Assembly (NCBI GenBank): GCA_945787335.1
Contig: CALZHR010000222.1
Coordinates: forward strand, 1-64,000
Reading direction: 5' to 3'
DNA from: an uncultured Desulfuromonadales bacterium
GTDB taxonomy: Bacteria; Desulfobacterota; Desulfuromonadia; Desulfuromonadales; Geopsychrobacteraceae
DNA length: 64,000 bases
The notes below the pieces were generated by a model. It was not told the DNA's origin, made no database searches, and saw only the letters and a list, made by a program, of their open reading frames with translations. Shown one piece after another: positions 48,877 through 57,543 of this stretch. The first letter of the stretch is position 1. The number at the start of each line of letters is the position of its first letter. A program made the position numbers and the translations under genes.

Positions 48877-49905
48877 ATGAAATTGAGTTTCGAGCGCAGC
48901 AACGGCGAGATCGATGCGTTGATCGACGAGCTGCTGAAAAAGACCAACGTCTACCATCCGGAGATGATCCGCCAGATGATCCTTGGCGCCCTGAAGTCAG
49001 GCCAGGAGAACGATTACCTGGCCGACCAGAAGCTGATGCGCACCACCATGAAGGAGATGCGCTTCACCAACAAGGTCTTCGCCCCTTACCGGAATCGGAA
49101 GAAGGTCAGTATCTTCGGCAGTGCCCGCACCCAGCCGAGCGAACCGATCTACCAGAAGTGCGTGCGCTTTGCCCGATTGTTGGCCGAGCGCAACTACATG
49201 GTGATCACCGGCGGCGGCCCGGGGATCATGCTCGCCGGCAACGAGGGAGCGGGCGAGGCGAACTCTTTTGCCGTCAACATCGATCTGCCCTTCGAGCAGG
49301 ACATGAACCCGATCATGAAGGACAGCGACAAGATCATCAACTACAAGTACTTCTTCAACCGCAAGGTTGCCTTTGTCAAGGAAGCGGACGCGGTGGTGCT
49401 GTTCCCCGGGGGGTTCGGGACGCTGGATGAGGGGATGGAGGTGATGACCCTGGTGCAGACCGGCAAGAACCCGCCGATTCCGCTGATCATGATCGACGAT
49501 GACAACGGCGGCTACTGGGACATGTTCTTCAATTTTATCCGCGATGCGCTGCTCAAACGCGGTCTGATCAGCGGGGAGGATTTCTCGCTGTTCACCATCA
49601 CCAAGGACGCCGAAGAGGCCGTGCAGATCATCGATGACTTTTATCGCAACTACCACTCGATGCGCTTTGTCAAAGACAAACTGGTGATCCGCCTCAACAA
49701 GGTCCTCGATTCCAGCCACCTGCAGACGCTCAGCAGCGAATTCAGCGAGATTCTTGCTCCGGGCGGCACGATGCGCCTGACCTCGGCCCTGCCGGAAGAG
49801 ATCGATCAGCCCGACCTGAAAAGCCTGCCGCGATTGACTATGGAGTTCAATCGGCGCAGCTACGGGCTGCTCAAGGCCTTCATCCGCCGGCTCAACTCCT
49901 TTTAG
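48877..49905 (+). CDS. LOG-family protein (PpnN/YgdH-like)
   Basis: The 342-residue protein has a Rossmann core with 'VSIFGSARTQPSEP', 'VITGGGPGIMLAGNEGAGEA' and 'VLFPGGFGTLDEGMEVM', the GGxPGIM and PGGxGTxxE motifs of LOG/lysine-decarboxylase-like phosphoribohydrolases that cleave nucleoside monophosphates. It is longer than the usual 190-residue LOG proteins, with extra helical segments at both ends, closer to PpnN. The ATG follows CAGGAG. It is followed 8 bases later by the ATP-grasp-like gene, so they are co-transcribed. Confidence 0.85.
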   Translation: MKLSFERSNGEIDALIDELLKKTNVYHPEMIRQMILGALKSGQENDYLADQKLMRTTMKEMRFTNKVFAPYRNRKKVSIFGSARTQPSEPIYQKCVRFARLLAERNYMVITGGGPGIMLAGNEGAGEANSFAVNIDLPFEQDMNPIMKDSDKIINYKYFFNRKVAFVKEADAVVLFPGGFGTLDEGMEVMTLVQTGKNPPIPLIMIDDDNGGYWDMFFNFIRDALLKRGLISGEDFSLFTITKDAEEAVQIIDDFYRNYHSMRFVKDKLVIRLNKVLDSSHLQTLSSEFSEILAPGGTMRLTSALPEEIDQPDLKSLPRLTMEFNRRSYGLLKAFIRRLNSF

Positions 49906-49913
49906 GCGCAGCG

Positions 49914-51029
49914 ATGGCAAAGCTCAAAGAACTGCCGATCAGCCGTCTTCCCGCGCTCTTGCCGCGCCCGGCGCTCGGGCAGATGTTGCGCCTGGTGCGC
50001 CTGCTCTACCGCTTGAGTCAGAGTCAGGAGTATCGGCAGGCGGTTTATCCGCAATTGCCGGAGATCGCCAGGTTCGATCCCGGTCATGCGGCGCTGATGA
50101 TGGGCTACGATTTCCATCTGACCGACGCGGGCCCCCGTCTGATCGAGGTCAACACCAATGCCGGCGGCGGCTATATCGCCTGGCTCAGCGAAGCCCAATC
50201 GCACCCCGATTTCCCGGTCCGGCTCTCCCGGCGGCTGCAGAAGCGGCTGCTGGCCAGTTTTCAGCAGGAGTGGGGCGAATTCTCCACTCGCTCAGAGCCG
50301 TTGCAGTCGGTGCTGATCATGGATGACGACCCTGAAGAGCAGCCGCTCTACCCCGAAATGCACGCCTGCCGCGACTGGCTGCGCGAGCAGGGATTTCAGA
50401 CCGATATTGCCCCCCCGGAGCAATTGGAGTGCACTGCTGACGGCGTGTTCCTGGAGGGTCGCAAAATCCAGCTGATCTATAACCGCCACTGTGATTTTTT
50501 CCTTGAAGAGCCGCAGTTGGCCGGGCTGCGCGACGCCTACCTGAAGCGCAGGGTCTGCCTTTCTCCCAACCCCTACGCCTATGGACTTTTGGCGGACAAG
50601 CGCCGGATGATCCTCTGGTCGGATGAACAGTCTCTGGCGGGTCTGGGCCTGGCCGCAGCGGACCGTCGGCTGCTGCTTGAACTGGTGCCGCCCAGCCGGC
50701 TGCTCAGCCTTTGCGACCCGGAGGAGATCTGGCAGGAGCGCAAAAGGCTGGTCTTCAAGCCGGTCACCCGGTTCGGTAGCCGCGGCGTTTTTATGGGCAA
50801 AAGTATCAGCCGTAAACGGTTTGCCGAGCTGGAGCCGGCAGAGACTCTGGTGCAGGAGCTGGTTGTTCCGTCGGTGGAAAAAGATGCGGCCGGGGAGGCG
50901 TTCAAGGTTGATCTGCGGTTGTTTGTTTACCGCGACCGCCTGCTCGGTGTCGGCGCACGGCTCTACCAGGGACAGGTGACAAATCTGCGGACCGAGGGCG
51001 GTGGCTTTGCTCCTGTGAGGCTGGTCTGA
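49914..51029 (+). CDS. ATP-grasp-like protein of unknown function
   Basis: The 371-residue protein shows elements of the ATP-grasp fold: 'RLIEVNTNAGGGYIAWL', a phosphate-loop-like 'VFKPVTRFGSRGVFMG' and a metal-binding end 'FKVDLRLFVYRDRLLGVGARLYQGQVTN'. The middle ('VLIMDDDPEEQPLYPEM', 'LIYNRHCDFFLE') resembles the pre-ATP-grasp part of glutathionylspermidine-synthase-like or circularly permuted members. I cannot name a substrate. It is tightly coupled to the LOG-family gene in front. Confidence 0.7.
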   Translation: MAKLKELPISRLPALLPRPALGQMLRLVRLLYRLSQSQEYRQAVYPQLPEIARFDPGHAALMMGYDFHLTDAGPRLIEVNTNAGGGYIAWLSEAQSHPDFPVRLSRRLQKRLLASFQQEWGEFSTRSEPLQSVLIMDDDPEEQPLYPEMHACRDWLREQGFQTDIAPPEQLECTADGVFLEGRKIQLIYNRHCDFFLEEPQLAGLRDAYLKRRVCLSPNPYAYGLLADKRRMILWSDEQSLAGLGLAAADRRLLLELVPPSRLLSLCDPEEIWQERKRLVFKPVTRFGSRGVFMGKSISRKRFAELEPAETLVQELVVPSVEKDAAGEAFKVDLRLFVYRDRLLGVGARLYQGQVTNLRTEGGGFAPVRLV

Positions 51030-51051
51030 TGGCGGACGAACTTGAAGTGCA

Positions 51052-51498
51052 CTATTTCAGCAGCTGGCTGATTCGCTCCTGCCGGTAGTCGAAGATCCTC
51101 TCCAGTTGTCGCTGCACCAGCGGCGCCGCCAGCTCCCCGAAAGGCCAGAACGGCAGCTGGTAATCCACCACATCGACCATTTCCGTCTGCTCCCCACGTT
51201 CGCTGAAACTATGCCGGTGACGCCAGAGGCGATAGGGGCCTTTGAGCTGCTCGTCGACAAAATTGTGCGGCGGCTGCCACTCGGAAATCAGCGTCTGCCA
51301 GTTGAAGGAAATCCCGAACAGTTGCAGGCGGTAATCGATCAAAGCGCCAACCTGCATGGTGATCGGCAGCGGGCTGGTGATCCGGAATGAGAGCTCCGGC
51401 GGGGTGATCGCCTCGAGATTCGCGGCATCGGCGAAAAAGGGAAAGACTTCAGCAAGCGGCAGGTCGATGAGGGCCTGGCGGCGCAATTGTCTGATCAT
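51052..51498 (-). CDS. SRPBCC (START/Bet v1-like) family protein
   Basis: The 148-residue protein has the polyketide-cyclase/dehydrase type fold: 'LPLAEVFPFFADAANLEAITPPEL', 'GALIDYRLQLFGISFNWQTLI' and 'RHSFSERGEQTEMVDVVDYQLPF'. Family members bind hydrophobic ligands in a cavity; some are coenzyme Q-binding. The role here is unknown. The ATG at 51498 follows AGGGAG; the frame continues upstream without a plausible start. It is convergent with the ATP-grasp gene. Confidence 0.82.
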   Translation of the reverse strand: MIRQLRRQALIDLPLAEVFPFFADAANLEAITPPELSFRITSPLPITMQVGALIDYRLQLFGISFNWQTLISEWQPPHNFVDEQLKGPYRLWRHRHSFSERGEQTEMVDVVDYQLPFWPFGELAAPLVQRQLERIFDYRQERISQLLK

Positions 51499-51580
51499 GC
51501 CTTTTCTCCCTGCGGTTTTTGTCGGGCTCTGGCTAAGATTATAAACGAAAGCCAGATCGCCGCCACAGAGGGCCGACAAA

Positions 51581-51608
51581 GAAAAAGCCGCCCGGGCCTG
51601 GGCGGCTA
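51581..51608 (-). terminator. Terminator after the SH3-domain gene
   Basis: On the minus strand AGCCGCCC and GGGCGGCT form an 8-bp stem followed by TTTTTCTTT. Confidence 0.82.
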
Positions 51609-51630
51609 TGATCGGCAGGTGATACGGCGC

Positions 51631-52065
51631 TCAATAGCCCCAGGTCAGATTCTGCCAGACCCAGCCGGTCTGGCCGGTGTCGCTGGCGATCTCGATCCAT
51701 TCGTCCTTTTGCCCCAGAACCCGGTAGCTGCTGCCGCGGGTCGCCTTGAAGACGATCGCGAAATCGGTCCCCGGGCCGCTGCGGACGTTGCAGACGTCGG
51801 CCTTGATCGCCAGGCTCTTCTCCGGGCTGATGACCGCCTTGTGGATGTACCCGACCCGGCCGCTGTAGTCCTGGACCTTGATGTATTCCGACCCGGTTTC
51901 AAGGACCTTGAGCGGAGCATGCAGCGGCAGGGAGCCGAGCACCTCGGCGCGGGCGACTTTCGGCTTGTTTTTCAATTCGGCCGGCTGGTGAGCAACGCTG
52001 AGCATTTCAGCCAGGCAGGGGCCGGCGGTCAGCAGAAACAGGCAGAGTAAAAGCAGTTTTTTCAT
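51631..52065 (-). CDS. Secreted protein with two bacterial SH3 domains
   Basis: The 144-residue protein has a signal peptide (1-19, 'LLLLCLFLLTAGPCLA') and two SH3_3-like repeats, the first around 'PLHAPLKVLETGSEYIKVQDYSGRVGYIHKAV' and the second around 'ADVCNVRSGPGTDFAIVFKATRGSSYRVL' with a final 'TGWVWQNL'. Such domains bind peptidoglycan or peptide ligands in the periplasm. The start ATG follows GGAGG. It is the last gene before its terminator, and is divergent from the lipoprotein gene. Confidence 0.85.
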   Translation of the reverse strand: MKKLLLLCLFLLTAGPCLAEMLSVAHQPAELKNKPKVARAEVLGSLPLHAPLKVLETGSEYIKVQDYSGRVGYIHKAVISPEKSLAIKADVCNVRSGPGTDFAIVFKATRGSSYRVLGQKDEWIEIASDTGQTGWVWQNLTWGY

Positions 52066-52241
52066 GGAGCCTCCTTGAAAAGCTTGATCGAAAAGCGGGC
52101 AGAATAAACGCGCGTATTAGAACAATTTAGCTCTTTTCTGTCAAGCCGCGAAACTGCGGCCTCTGCCGCGCGGAGGGCAAGGCGAAGCTGCCACGGGACG
52201 AAACGATATGCTATCCTGTAAGAAACATGGAGCACCATAAG

Positions 52242-53102
52242 ATGCGATTTATTCTCCCCCTGACCATGATCGTTGTGACCCTGCTGGCAGGCTGTCAGCA
52301 GGCTGAACCTGAAGCTGTCAACACGGCCGTGGTCGAGGCCAACGCTGCCTACCGCCAGCATTTCGGTCCGCCCCCCGAGGTCAGAAGCGGCCGGGCATTC
52401 GCCCGGGTCGGCTACCTGCCGCTGAAAAGCGAGCCGCAGCAGGTCGCGGCCCTGCCGCTCTTTCTGTATAGCGAGCAGGAACAGATTCAACTGGTTCTCG
52501 ATCGCGTGGTCAGCGGCGCGATGTCGCGCAGCGGCGATGCCCGTTACCTGACCCCCTTTGCCGGCAAGGTCGCGATCAGCAAAGTTCAGCGGCAGGGCAG
52601 CACCTTGCAGGTGGCGCTGCAACGTCTTGTGAAAGAACCGCTGTCCGAACCGCAGGCACTGGCGCGCGCGTTGACGGCGACCAGCTGCCAGTTCGATGAC
52701 GTGAAGCAGGTGCAGCTACTTGTGGCGGGCGAGCCTTTTCCCGGGCAGCCGGAAGCTGGCTTCGCCTGCCAAGCGCAGTTGATCGCGCCTGTCGCCAAAC
52801 CGGAGTTGGTGCTGGTTGCCGGCGTCTGGGAAGCTGACTCCAGCGCGCCGGAGGAACTGATGATCAGCTTCGACCGGCCGGTGTCGATCAACAGTTTCCG
52901 CGTTTTGGATGAACGGGGCGAGCAGGTCGGCGGCAACTACTTTTCCTCGATGTTCAATATGGCGGTCGTGATTCATCCCCAGCGGCCGGAAGATTTCACT
53001 CCCGGCACGCTGCTGAACGTTGTCTGGGACGTCACGGACCAGCTCGGGCGCAGCAATTCCGGTTTCAGCAAGCTGGCGCTGCAGCGTTTCGAGCATCCGT
53101 AG
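52242..53102 (+). CDS. Lipoprotein with GerMN-like domain
   Basis: The 286-residue lipoprotein has lipobox 'LLAGC' (Cys about residue 18). Residues about 60-165 resemble the GerMN domain ('LPLFLYSEQEQIQLVLDRVVSG', 'GKVAISKVQRQGSTLQVALQR'), found in spore and envelope proteins. The C-terminal part ('DRPVSINSFRVLDERGEQVGG') looks like a second beta domain of copper- or calcium-binding immunoglobulin type, without certainty. The start at 52242 has ATGGAG at nine bases; an ATG five codons upstream is possible. Function unknown. Confidence 0.72.
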   Translation: MRFILPLTMIVVTLLAGCQQAEPEAVNTAVVEANAAYRQHFGPPPEVRSGRAFARVGYLPLKSEPQQVAALPLFLYSEQEQIQLVLDRVVSGAMSRSGDARYLTPFAGKVAISKVQRQGSTLQVALQRLVKEPLSEPQALARALTATSCQFDDVKQVQLLVAGEPFPGQPEAGFACQAQLIAPVAKPELVLVAGVWEADSSAPEELMISFDRPVSINSFRVLDERGEQVGGNYFSSMFNMAVVIHPQRPEDFTPGTLLNVVWDVTDQLGRSNSGFSKLALQRFEHP

Positions 53103-53287
53103 GCTGATCCTTTCTGCATCACTTTCCTGACTGCACCTCAAGAGAACCGCATACCTTCCTGGTTCGGCTGCATCCTCTCCACGACTTCTCTAAAAAATAG
53201 TCAAGTTGTCCCTAGTCATGTTTGAACCTGACCGAGCTGGTTTTGAATTTGGCAATATCCATATGTGGAAATTATTCCCAAGGCTGA

Positions 53288-53779
53288 AAATCCAGCGAAA
53301 GCGGCTGCGAATCCTGCCATGGTCCCGGCAGCCTGCACGCGGAGAGCAACAGCAAGGCTGATATCATCTCTTTCGGCAAGGGCTCGGCGCAGGATGTCGC
53401 GGCCCAGTCTGCCCAAAGCCTGAACTGTCACGTTACCTCGACCGAGCTGGCGTTCTGGGATGTCAGCCAGCATAACGGCGAGATCTCCTGCGGCGCCTGC
53501 CACAATCCGCACGGCTCGCTGGAAAAAAGGATGCTGCGCGCCGACAGCCGCAACCAGCTCTGCTACACTTGCCACGCTGAAAAACGCGGACCTTACGTCT
53601 GGGAACATCCACTGGTCGAAGAAAACTGCGGTGTCTGCCACGAACCGCACGGCAGCCGGCATATTAACTTGATGGCCGATAAGCCGCTAAATCAATTCTC
53701 GCCAGGTGCAGGCCCGCCTCAACGGGGCACCGGCGACCCTGCTGGAAATCCTCAACGGCAGCTTCGAAGATGCCGATGA
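53288..53779 (+). pseudogene. Remnant of a DmsE/MtrA-type multihaem cytochrome c
   Basis: An open stretch after a TGA (53285-53287) encodes the C-terminal part of a multihaem cytochrome but has no start codon or ribosome-binding site. Four intact haem motifs are visible: CESCH (53306-53320), CGACH (53489-53503), CYTCH (53561-53575) and CGVCH (53627-53641). A fifth site reads 'LNCHVTSTELAFW' (Cys-His at 53426-53431), with the first Cys-x-x apparently lost. 'CHEPHGSRHINLM' is the typical near-C-terminal signature of DmsE-family decahaem proteins. Past about 53690 the frame leaves cytochrome sequence. It runs into the beta-barrel fragment, so this is a deletion remnant, not a functional gene. 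Confidence 0.85.
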
Positions 53780-54173
53780 CTTCAACTGGACCCTAGAACG
53801 GCTTGATATCACCAAGTCTTTTGGCGTCAAGCTGGAAGTGCCGCTGCTGAAAGAGCGTCTGAACCTGAGCGCCGGCTTCGATTACCAGAATAACGACGGC
53901 AAGGCCGACTTTACCGCAACAGCGGTCAGCCTTGAGGACATCACCGATTACGACGACTATGTCAAGAAAACGGCCAAGCTGAAGGCGGAATTCGCCGTCA
54001 AAGAGAACCTGTCGCTGATTGCCGGATACACCTATGAGAAATATGAATACGACGATATCCTGGTCAATGATTATGAGAATATCGTCGGCGGCAATGCCTA
54101 CTTCTCCGGAGCTTATGCCGACCTCGACTACGAAGCCAACATCGGCTACCTGAGCCTGAACTACAAGTTCTGA
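53691..54173 (+). pseudogene. C-terminal fragment of an MtrB/PioB-type outer-membrane beta-barrel
   Basis: In another frame, starting after TAA (53688-53690), 160 residues match the end of an MtrB/PioB porin: alternating amphipathic strands ('LNLSAGFDYQNNDGKADF', 'LKAEFAVKENLSLIAGYTYEKYEYDD') and the final aromatic 'IGYLSLNYKF'. The N-terminal two thirds, and any signal peptide, are missing. MtrB-type barrels sheathe an MtrA-type cytochrome in an electron conduit across the outer membrane. The two fragments lie in the native gene order but overlap, which points to one deletion that removed the cytochrome end and the barrel start. Confidence 0.8.
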
Positions 54174-54192
54174 GGCTGTTTGCCGGATTGAA

Positions 54193-54223
54193 AAAAGGGG
54201 AGCGCTTTATGCGCTCCCCTTTT
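54193..54223. terminator. Bidirectional terminator after the barrel remnant
   Basis: AAAAGGGGAGCGC and GCGCTCCCCTTTT form a 13-bp stem with a five-base loop. It ends the old cytochrome/barrel transcript on the plus strand and the yciH transcript on the minus strand. Confidence 0.88.
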
Positions 54224-54246
54224 ATTCGGACGATTTGACCTCCGCT

Positions 54247-54606
54247 CTAGCCGCCGGCCTTTTTCACCTGATATCCCCGCTCCTGCAGTTCTTTGAGCAG
54301 AATGTCCCGATGATCCCCCTGAATTTCGATCACGCCGTTTTTCACCGTGCCGCCGGTGCCGCATTTCTGTTTCAAACTCTTGGCCAGGGTTTTCAACTCA
54401 TCGCCGGCCAGGGGTACGCCGGTGATCAGGGTCACCCCTTTGCCCTTGCGCCCTTTGGTTTCGCGCTGGATGCGGACAATGCCATCCCCTTTGGGCGCGG
54501 ACGATTGCTTGCAGCGGCAGTTTTTCAACGGTTCGCCGCAGCCGGCGCAAAGGCGGCCGTGTTCGCTGGAATAGACCGGGCGGCTGTTCTCCGATTCACG
54601 CTTCAT
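54247..54606 (-). CDS. yciH: YciH/SUI1-family translation initiation protein
   Basis: The 119-residue protein has an N-terminal C4 motif ('RLCAGCGEPLKNCRC') and a SUI1/eIF1 fold ('IQRETKGRKGKGVTLITGV', 'LKQKCGTGGTVKNGVIEIQGDHRDILLKELQERG'). Bacterial YciH stabilises stringent initiation choices at start codons in vitro. The ATG at 54606 lies inside the end of the GGDEF-EAL gene: the two share 11 bases (54596-54606), so translation is coupled. It is the promoter-distal gene of that pair. Confidence 0.92.
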   Translation of the reverse strand: MKRESENSRPVYSSEHGRLCAGCGEPLKNCRCKQSSAPKGDGIVRIQRETKGRKGKGVTLITGVPLAGDELKTLAKSLKQKCGTGGTVKNGVIEIQGDHRDILLKELQERGYQVKKAGG

Positions 54607-57322
54607 CTTGGCCTCGGTTCTGCGGGGGGATGTTCTGGGTCTGGTAATAGTCGGGAACCGCGGCAGCCGGCAGCGGATTGCTGAAGAAATAGCCCTGCCC
54701 CTGGTGGCAGCCTCTTTGCCGCAGGAGGTCGCACTGGGCGGCATTCTCGACCCCTTCTGCGATCACCTGCAGTTTCATGCTGCGAGCCAGTGCAATTACC
54801 GAGTCGGCGATGGCGGCATCGTTTTTGTCCTTGAGGATGTCGTTGACGAACTCCTGGGCGATCTTCAGTTTGCTGATCGGGAAACGTTTGAGGTAGGCCA
54901 GGGAAGAGTAGCCGGAGCCGAAATCGTCAATCGCCAGCTCGATCCCGAGTTCATCGAGTTCCCGCATAATCAGGATCGCCCTTTCCGTATTGTCCATCAC
55001 CATGCTTTCCGTCAGCTCCAGTTCCAGCCACCTGGCCTCGAGATCCGCCTGGTCGAGACAGCTGCGGACCATTTCCAGCAGGTCGCTGCTGCGGAACTGG
55101 CGGGCCGAAATGTTCACGGCGACGCGAACCGGCGGATAGCCGCGATCCTGCCAGTGTTTGATCTGGCGGCAGGCGGTCTGCAGAACCCATGCGCCGATCG
55201 GCTCGATCAGGCCGGTCTCTTCCGCCAGTGGGATAAAGGCCTTCGGCAGCAGCAGGCCGTGCTCGGGATGATCCCAGCGGACCAGGGCTTCGAAGCCGAC
55301 CAGCTGTCCCGATTCCAGGTCGAGTTGTGGCTGGTAATACAGCTCCAGCTGCTGATTATCCAGAGCCTGCCGCAGGCTGCTCTCCAGCAGCAGCAGCTCA
55401 TGGGCGTGCGCATCCATATCGGCGGTGTAAAACTGGAAATTGTTGCGTCCCATCTCTTTGGCCCGATACATCGCCGTGTCGGCGCATTTCATCAGGGTGT
55501 CGGCGCTATCACCGTCATTCGGGAAGAGGCTGACGCCGATGCTGGTGGTGGTGTAAAGGGTTTGCTCGGCGACATTGACCGGTTGCGCCACCTGGCGCAG
55601 GATCTTTTGCGCCACCGAGGTGATCTGTGCGCTGCTGGAGATATCCTCCAGCAGCAGAATGAATTCGTCACCGCCCAGGCGGGCGACGGTATCGCTGCCA
55701 CGGCAGCTGAGTGCTAAACGTTCGGCGACCACGCAGAGCAGGCGATCGCCGCAATCGTGCCCGAGCGAGTCGTTGATGGTCTTGAACCGGTCCAGGTCGA
55801 GGAACAGCAGTGCCATGCGGCGGCCGGTACGGCGCGAGGTGGCGATGGCGTGCTCCAGGCGGTCTTTGAACAGCAGCCGGTTCGGCAGATCGGTCAGGGA
55901 GTCGTGGTGGGCCAGATGGTCCAGACGAGACTGGTTCTGCTGGAGAGAGAGATTCACGCTGGCCAGTTCCTCGGTGCGTTTTAAAACCCGCTCTTCCAGC
56001 GACTGTTGGGCCTGCTTGAGGTCATTGAAGGTCCCTTGCAGGGTCTGGCTCATTTCCTGGCAATTGTAGATCAGGTCATCGATCTCGTCGATGCGCGAGC
56101 TGGGCCAGTCGAGGTCGGTTTCTCCCCGCTGCAGGCGCGCCGGCAGACGGTTGGTCACCAAGGAAAGCCTGGCCAGGGGGAGCGAGATCCGGTTACTGAG
56201 CAGCTGGGCCAGGTAAAGGGCGGGGTAAAACAGCAGCACCAGCAGGCCGAACGTCCGGATCGCCGTCCAGCGCAGCTCGGAGAGGAAAGGTTTGACCGGC
56301 TTTTCCACCACCAGCCGCCAGCCGGGAATCGCATCGATATCGCGGATATAGAGGTAGCTCGAATTCCGCCAGCGGGCCGCCAGGGGAACGTTAAACCGGC
56401 TCGCATGGGGAATGCGGTGCAGAGCCCCATGCCCTGCGGGCTCGATATCCGCTCTCAACAGATGCGTGTATTGATCGCCGGGGGCGTAATCGGTCGAGGT
56501 GCTGAGCAGGACTTTGTTGTAGTTCAGCAGGGTGAGCGTCCAGGGGCCCTGCTCGTGGTTTTTTTTCCGCCAGTGTTCCTGAAGCAACTTCACCAGGCGG
56601 CTGCGGTGCCCCTCCGGTTGCTGAGTCATGTTCATGGCCAGCAGGTCGAATTCAGCATTCAAGCTGGAGGCTTTCTCGCGTAGCTCCTGGCCGATCCGCG
56701 TTTCCATCAAGGTAACCGAGCCGATCAGGTGAGCAATCAGCATGACCACGGCCGGCAGAATCAGGAAGCCGACCAGCAGCGTGTACAGCTGGTGGGCAAG
56801 TGCGGTCTGCGGTTCCTGTTCTTCTTTCAGCAGCCAGCGCCGCAGCGGGAGGTTCTGCACCAGCAGGCTGGCCAGCGTGGCGTTGGCGACGCCGTTAGCG
56901 CAGTTCTTGGCAGAAATCAGCAGGCCGACTTCGAGATTGACTCCGAGCAGCATGAAGCTGAAAAGTACCAGCGGGGAGCCCAGGCAGACCCAGTACACGG
57001 CGTCGCTGAGGATCAGGTTCTGCTGCTTCTTGCCGCGGGTCAACCAGGCAATAAAGCAGAACTCCAGAAAATACCAGATAACAACATATGGGTGGCCGAC
57101 GGAAAACGGGAGCACAGACGAGCTCAGCAGGGCGCAGACCCCGCCCCAGAAGGCGCCGTACAGTCTGAAGATCAGCAGCGTGAAAATGCTGCCCGGCAGA
57201 TAGAGAAAGACCAGCGGAATGTCGAGCGGAAAGCAGTTTCCCAACAGGCCGGCTGTCAACAAGAGCAACAATATCAGCTTTGCCTGCGGTGAATCAGGGA
57301 GTTTGGCCTGCAGCTTCAACAT
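54596..57322 (-). CDS. GGDEF-EAL protein with membrane sensor and HAMP-like linker
   Basis: The 908-residue protein opens with about six membrane helices (residues 15-170, MASE-like), then a second helix pair flanking a Cache-like periplasmic region (about 205-350) and a HAMP-like linker. The GGDEF domain is intact ('LGGDEFILLL'), with inhibitory I-site RGSD five residues upstream, so diguanylate cyclase activity with product inhibition is expected. The EAL domain is also intact ('FEALVRWDHPE', 'LELTESMVM', 'DDFGSGYSSLAYLKRFPISKLKI'), so c-di-GMP breakdown is possible too. The net activity cannot be read off. The start ATG is AT-rich upstream with no clear promoter. It is coupled to yciH. Confidence 0.9.
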   Translation of the reverse strand: MLKLQAKLPDSPQAKLILLLLLTAGLLGNCFPLDIPLVFLYLPGSIFTLLIFRLYGAFWGGVCALLSSSVLPFSVGHPYVVIWYFLEFCFIAWLTRGKKQQNLILSDAVYWVCLGSPLVLFSFMLLGVNLEVGLLISAKNCANGVANATLASLLVQNLPLRRWLLKEEQEPQTALAHQLYTLLVGFLILPAVVMLIAHLIGSVTLMETRIGQELREKASSLNAEFDLLAMNMTQQPEGHRSRLVKLLQEHWRKKNHEQGPWTLTLLNYNKVLLSTSTDYAPGDQYTHLLRADIEPAGHGALHRIPHASRFNVPLAARWRNSSYLYIRDIDAIPGWRLVVEKPVKPFLSELRWTAIRTFGLLVLLFYPALYLAQLLSNRISLPLARLSLVTNRLPARLQRGETDLDWPSSRIDEIDDLIYNCQEMSQTLQGTFNDLKQAQQSLEERVLKRTEELASVNLSLQQNQSRLDHLAHHDSLTDLPNRLLFKDRLEHAIATSRRTGRRMALLFLDLDRFKTINDSLGHDCGDRLLCVVAERLALSCRGSDTVARLGGDEFILLLEDISSSAQITSVAQKILRQVAQPVNVAEQTLYTTTSIGVSLFPNDGDSADTLMKCADTAMYRAKEMGRNNFQFYTADMDAHAHELLLLESSLRQALDNQQLELYYQPQLDLESGQLVGFEALVRWDHPEHGLLLPKAFIPLAEETGLIEPIGAWVLQTACRQIKHWQDRGYPPVRVAVNISARQFRSSDLLEMVRSCLDQADLEARWLELELTESMVMDNTERAILIMRELDELGIELAIDDFGSGYSSLAYLKRFPISKLKIAQEFVNDILKDKNDAAIADSVIALARSMKLQVIAEGVENAAQCDLLRQRGCHQGQGYFFSNPLPAAAVPDYYQTQNIPPQNRGQDEA

Positions 57323-57543
57323 GACGTACTACCTGTGGCTGAATATAAGAGATCAGGAATCACAGGCTACTATAAGGAGGAAGGCTGCGTGATTCCAGCA
57401 TTACTTCGAAACAGACATAAGATGCCGGGGTAGAATTGCATTATCCAAACCATTCAAAGAAGGAGAAATTCTGCTATAGTAAAGATGACTGTTTTGGTCT
57501 TGTATTGGGTGTGGTAAGGCAACGGAGGCAGGAGGATTGACTT

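Noticed and set aside
53214-53287. Short frame MFEPDR... before the cytochrome remnant
   Set aside because: It is out of phase with the haem motifs, has no known similarity and no ribosome-binding site.
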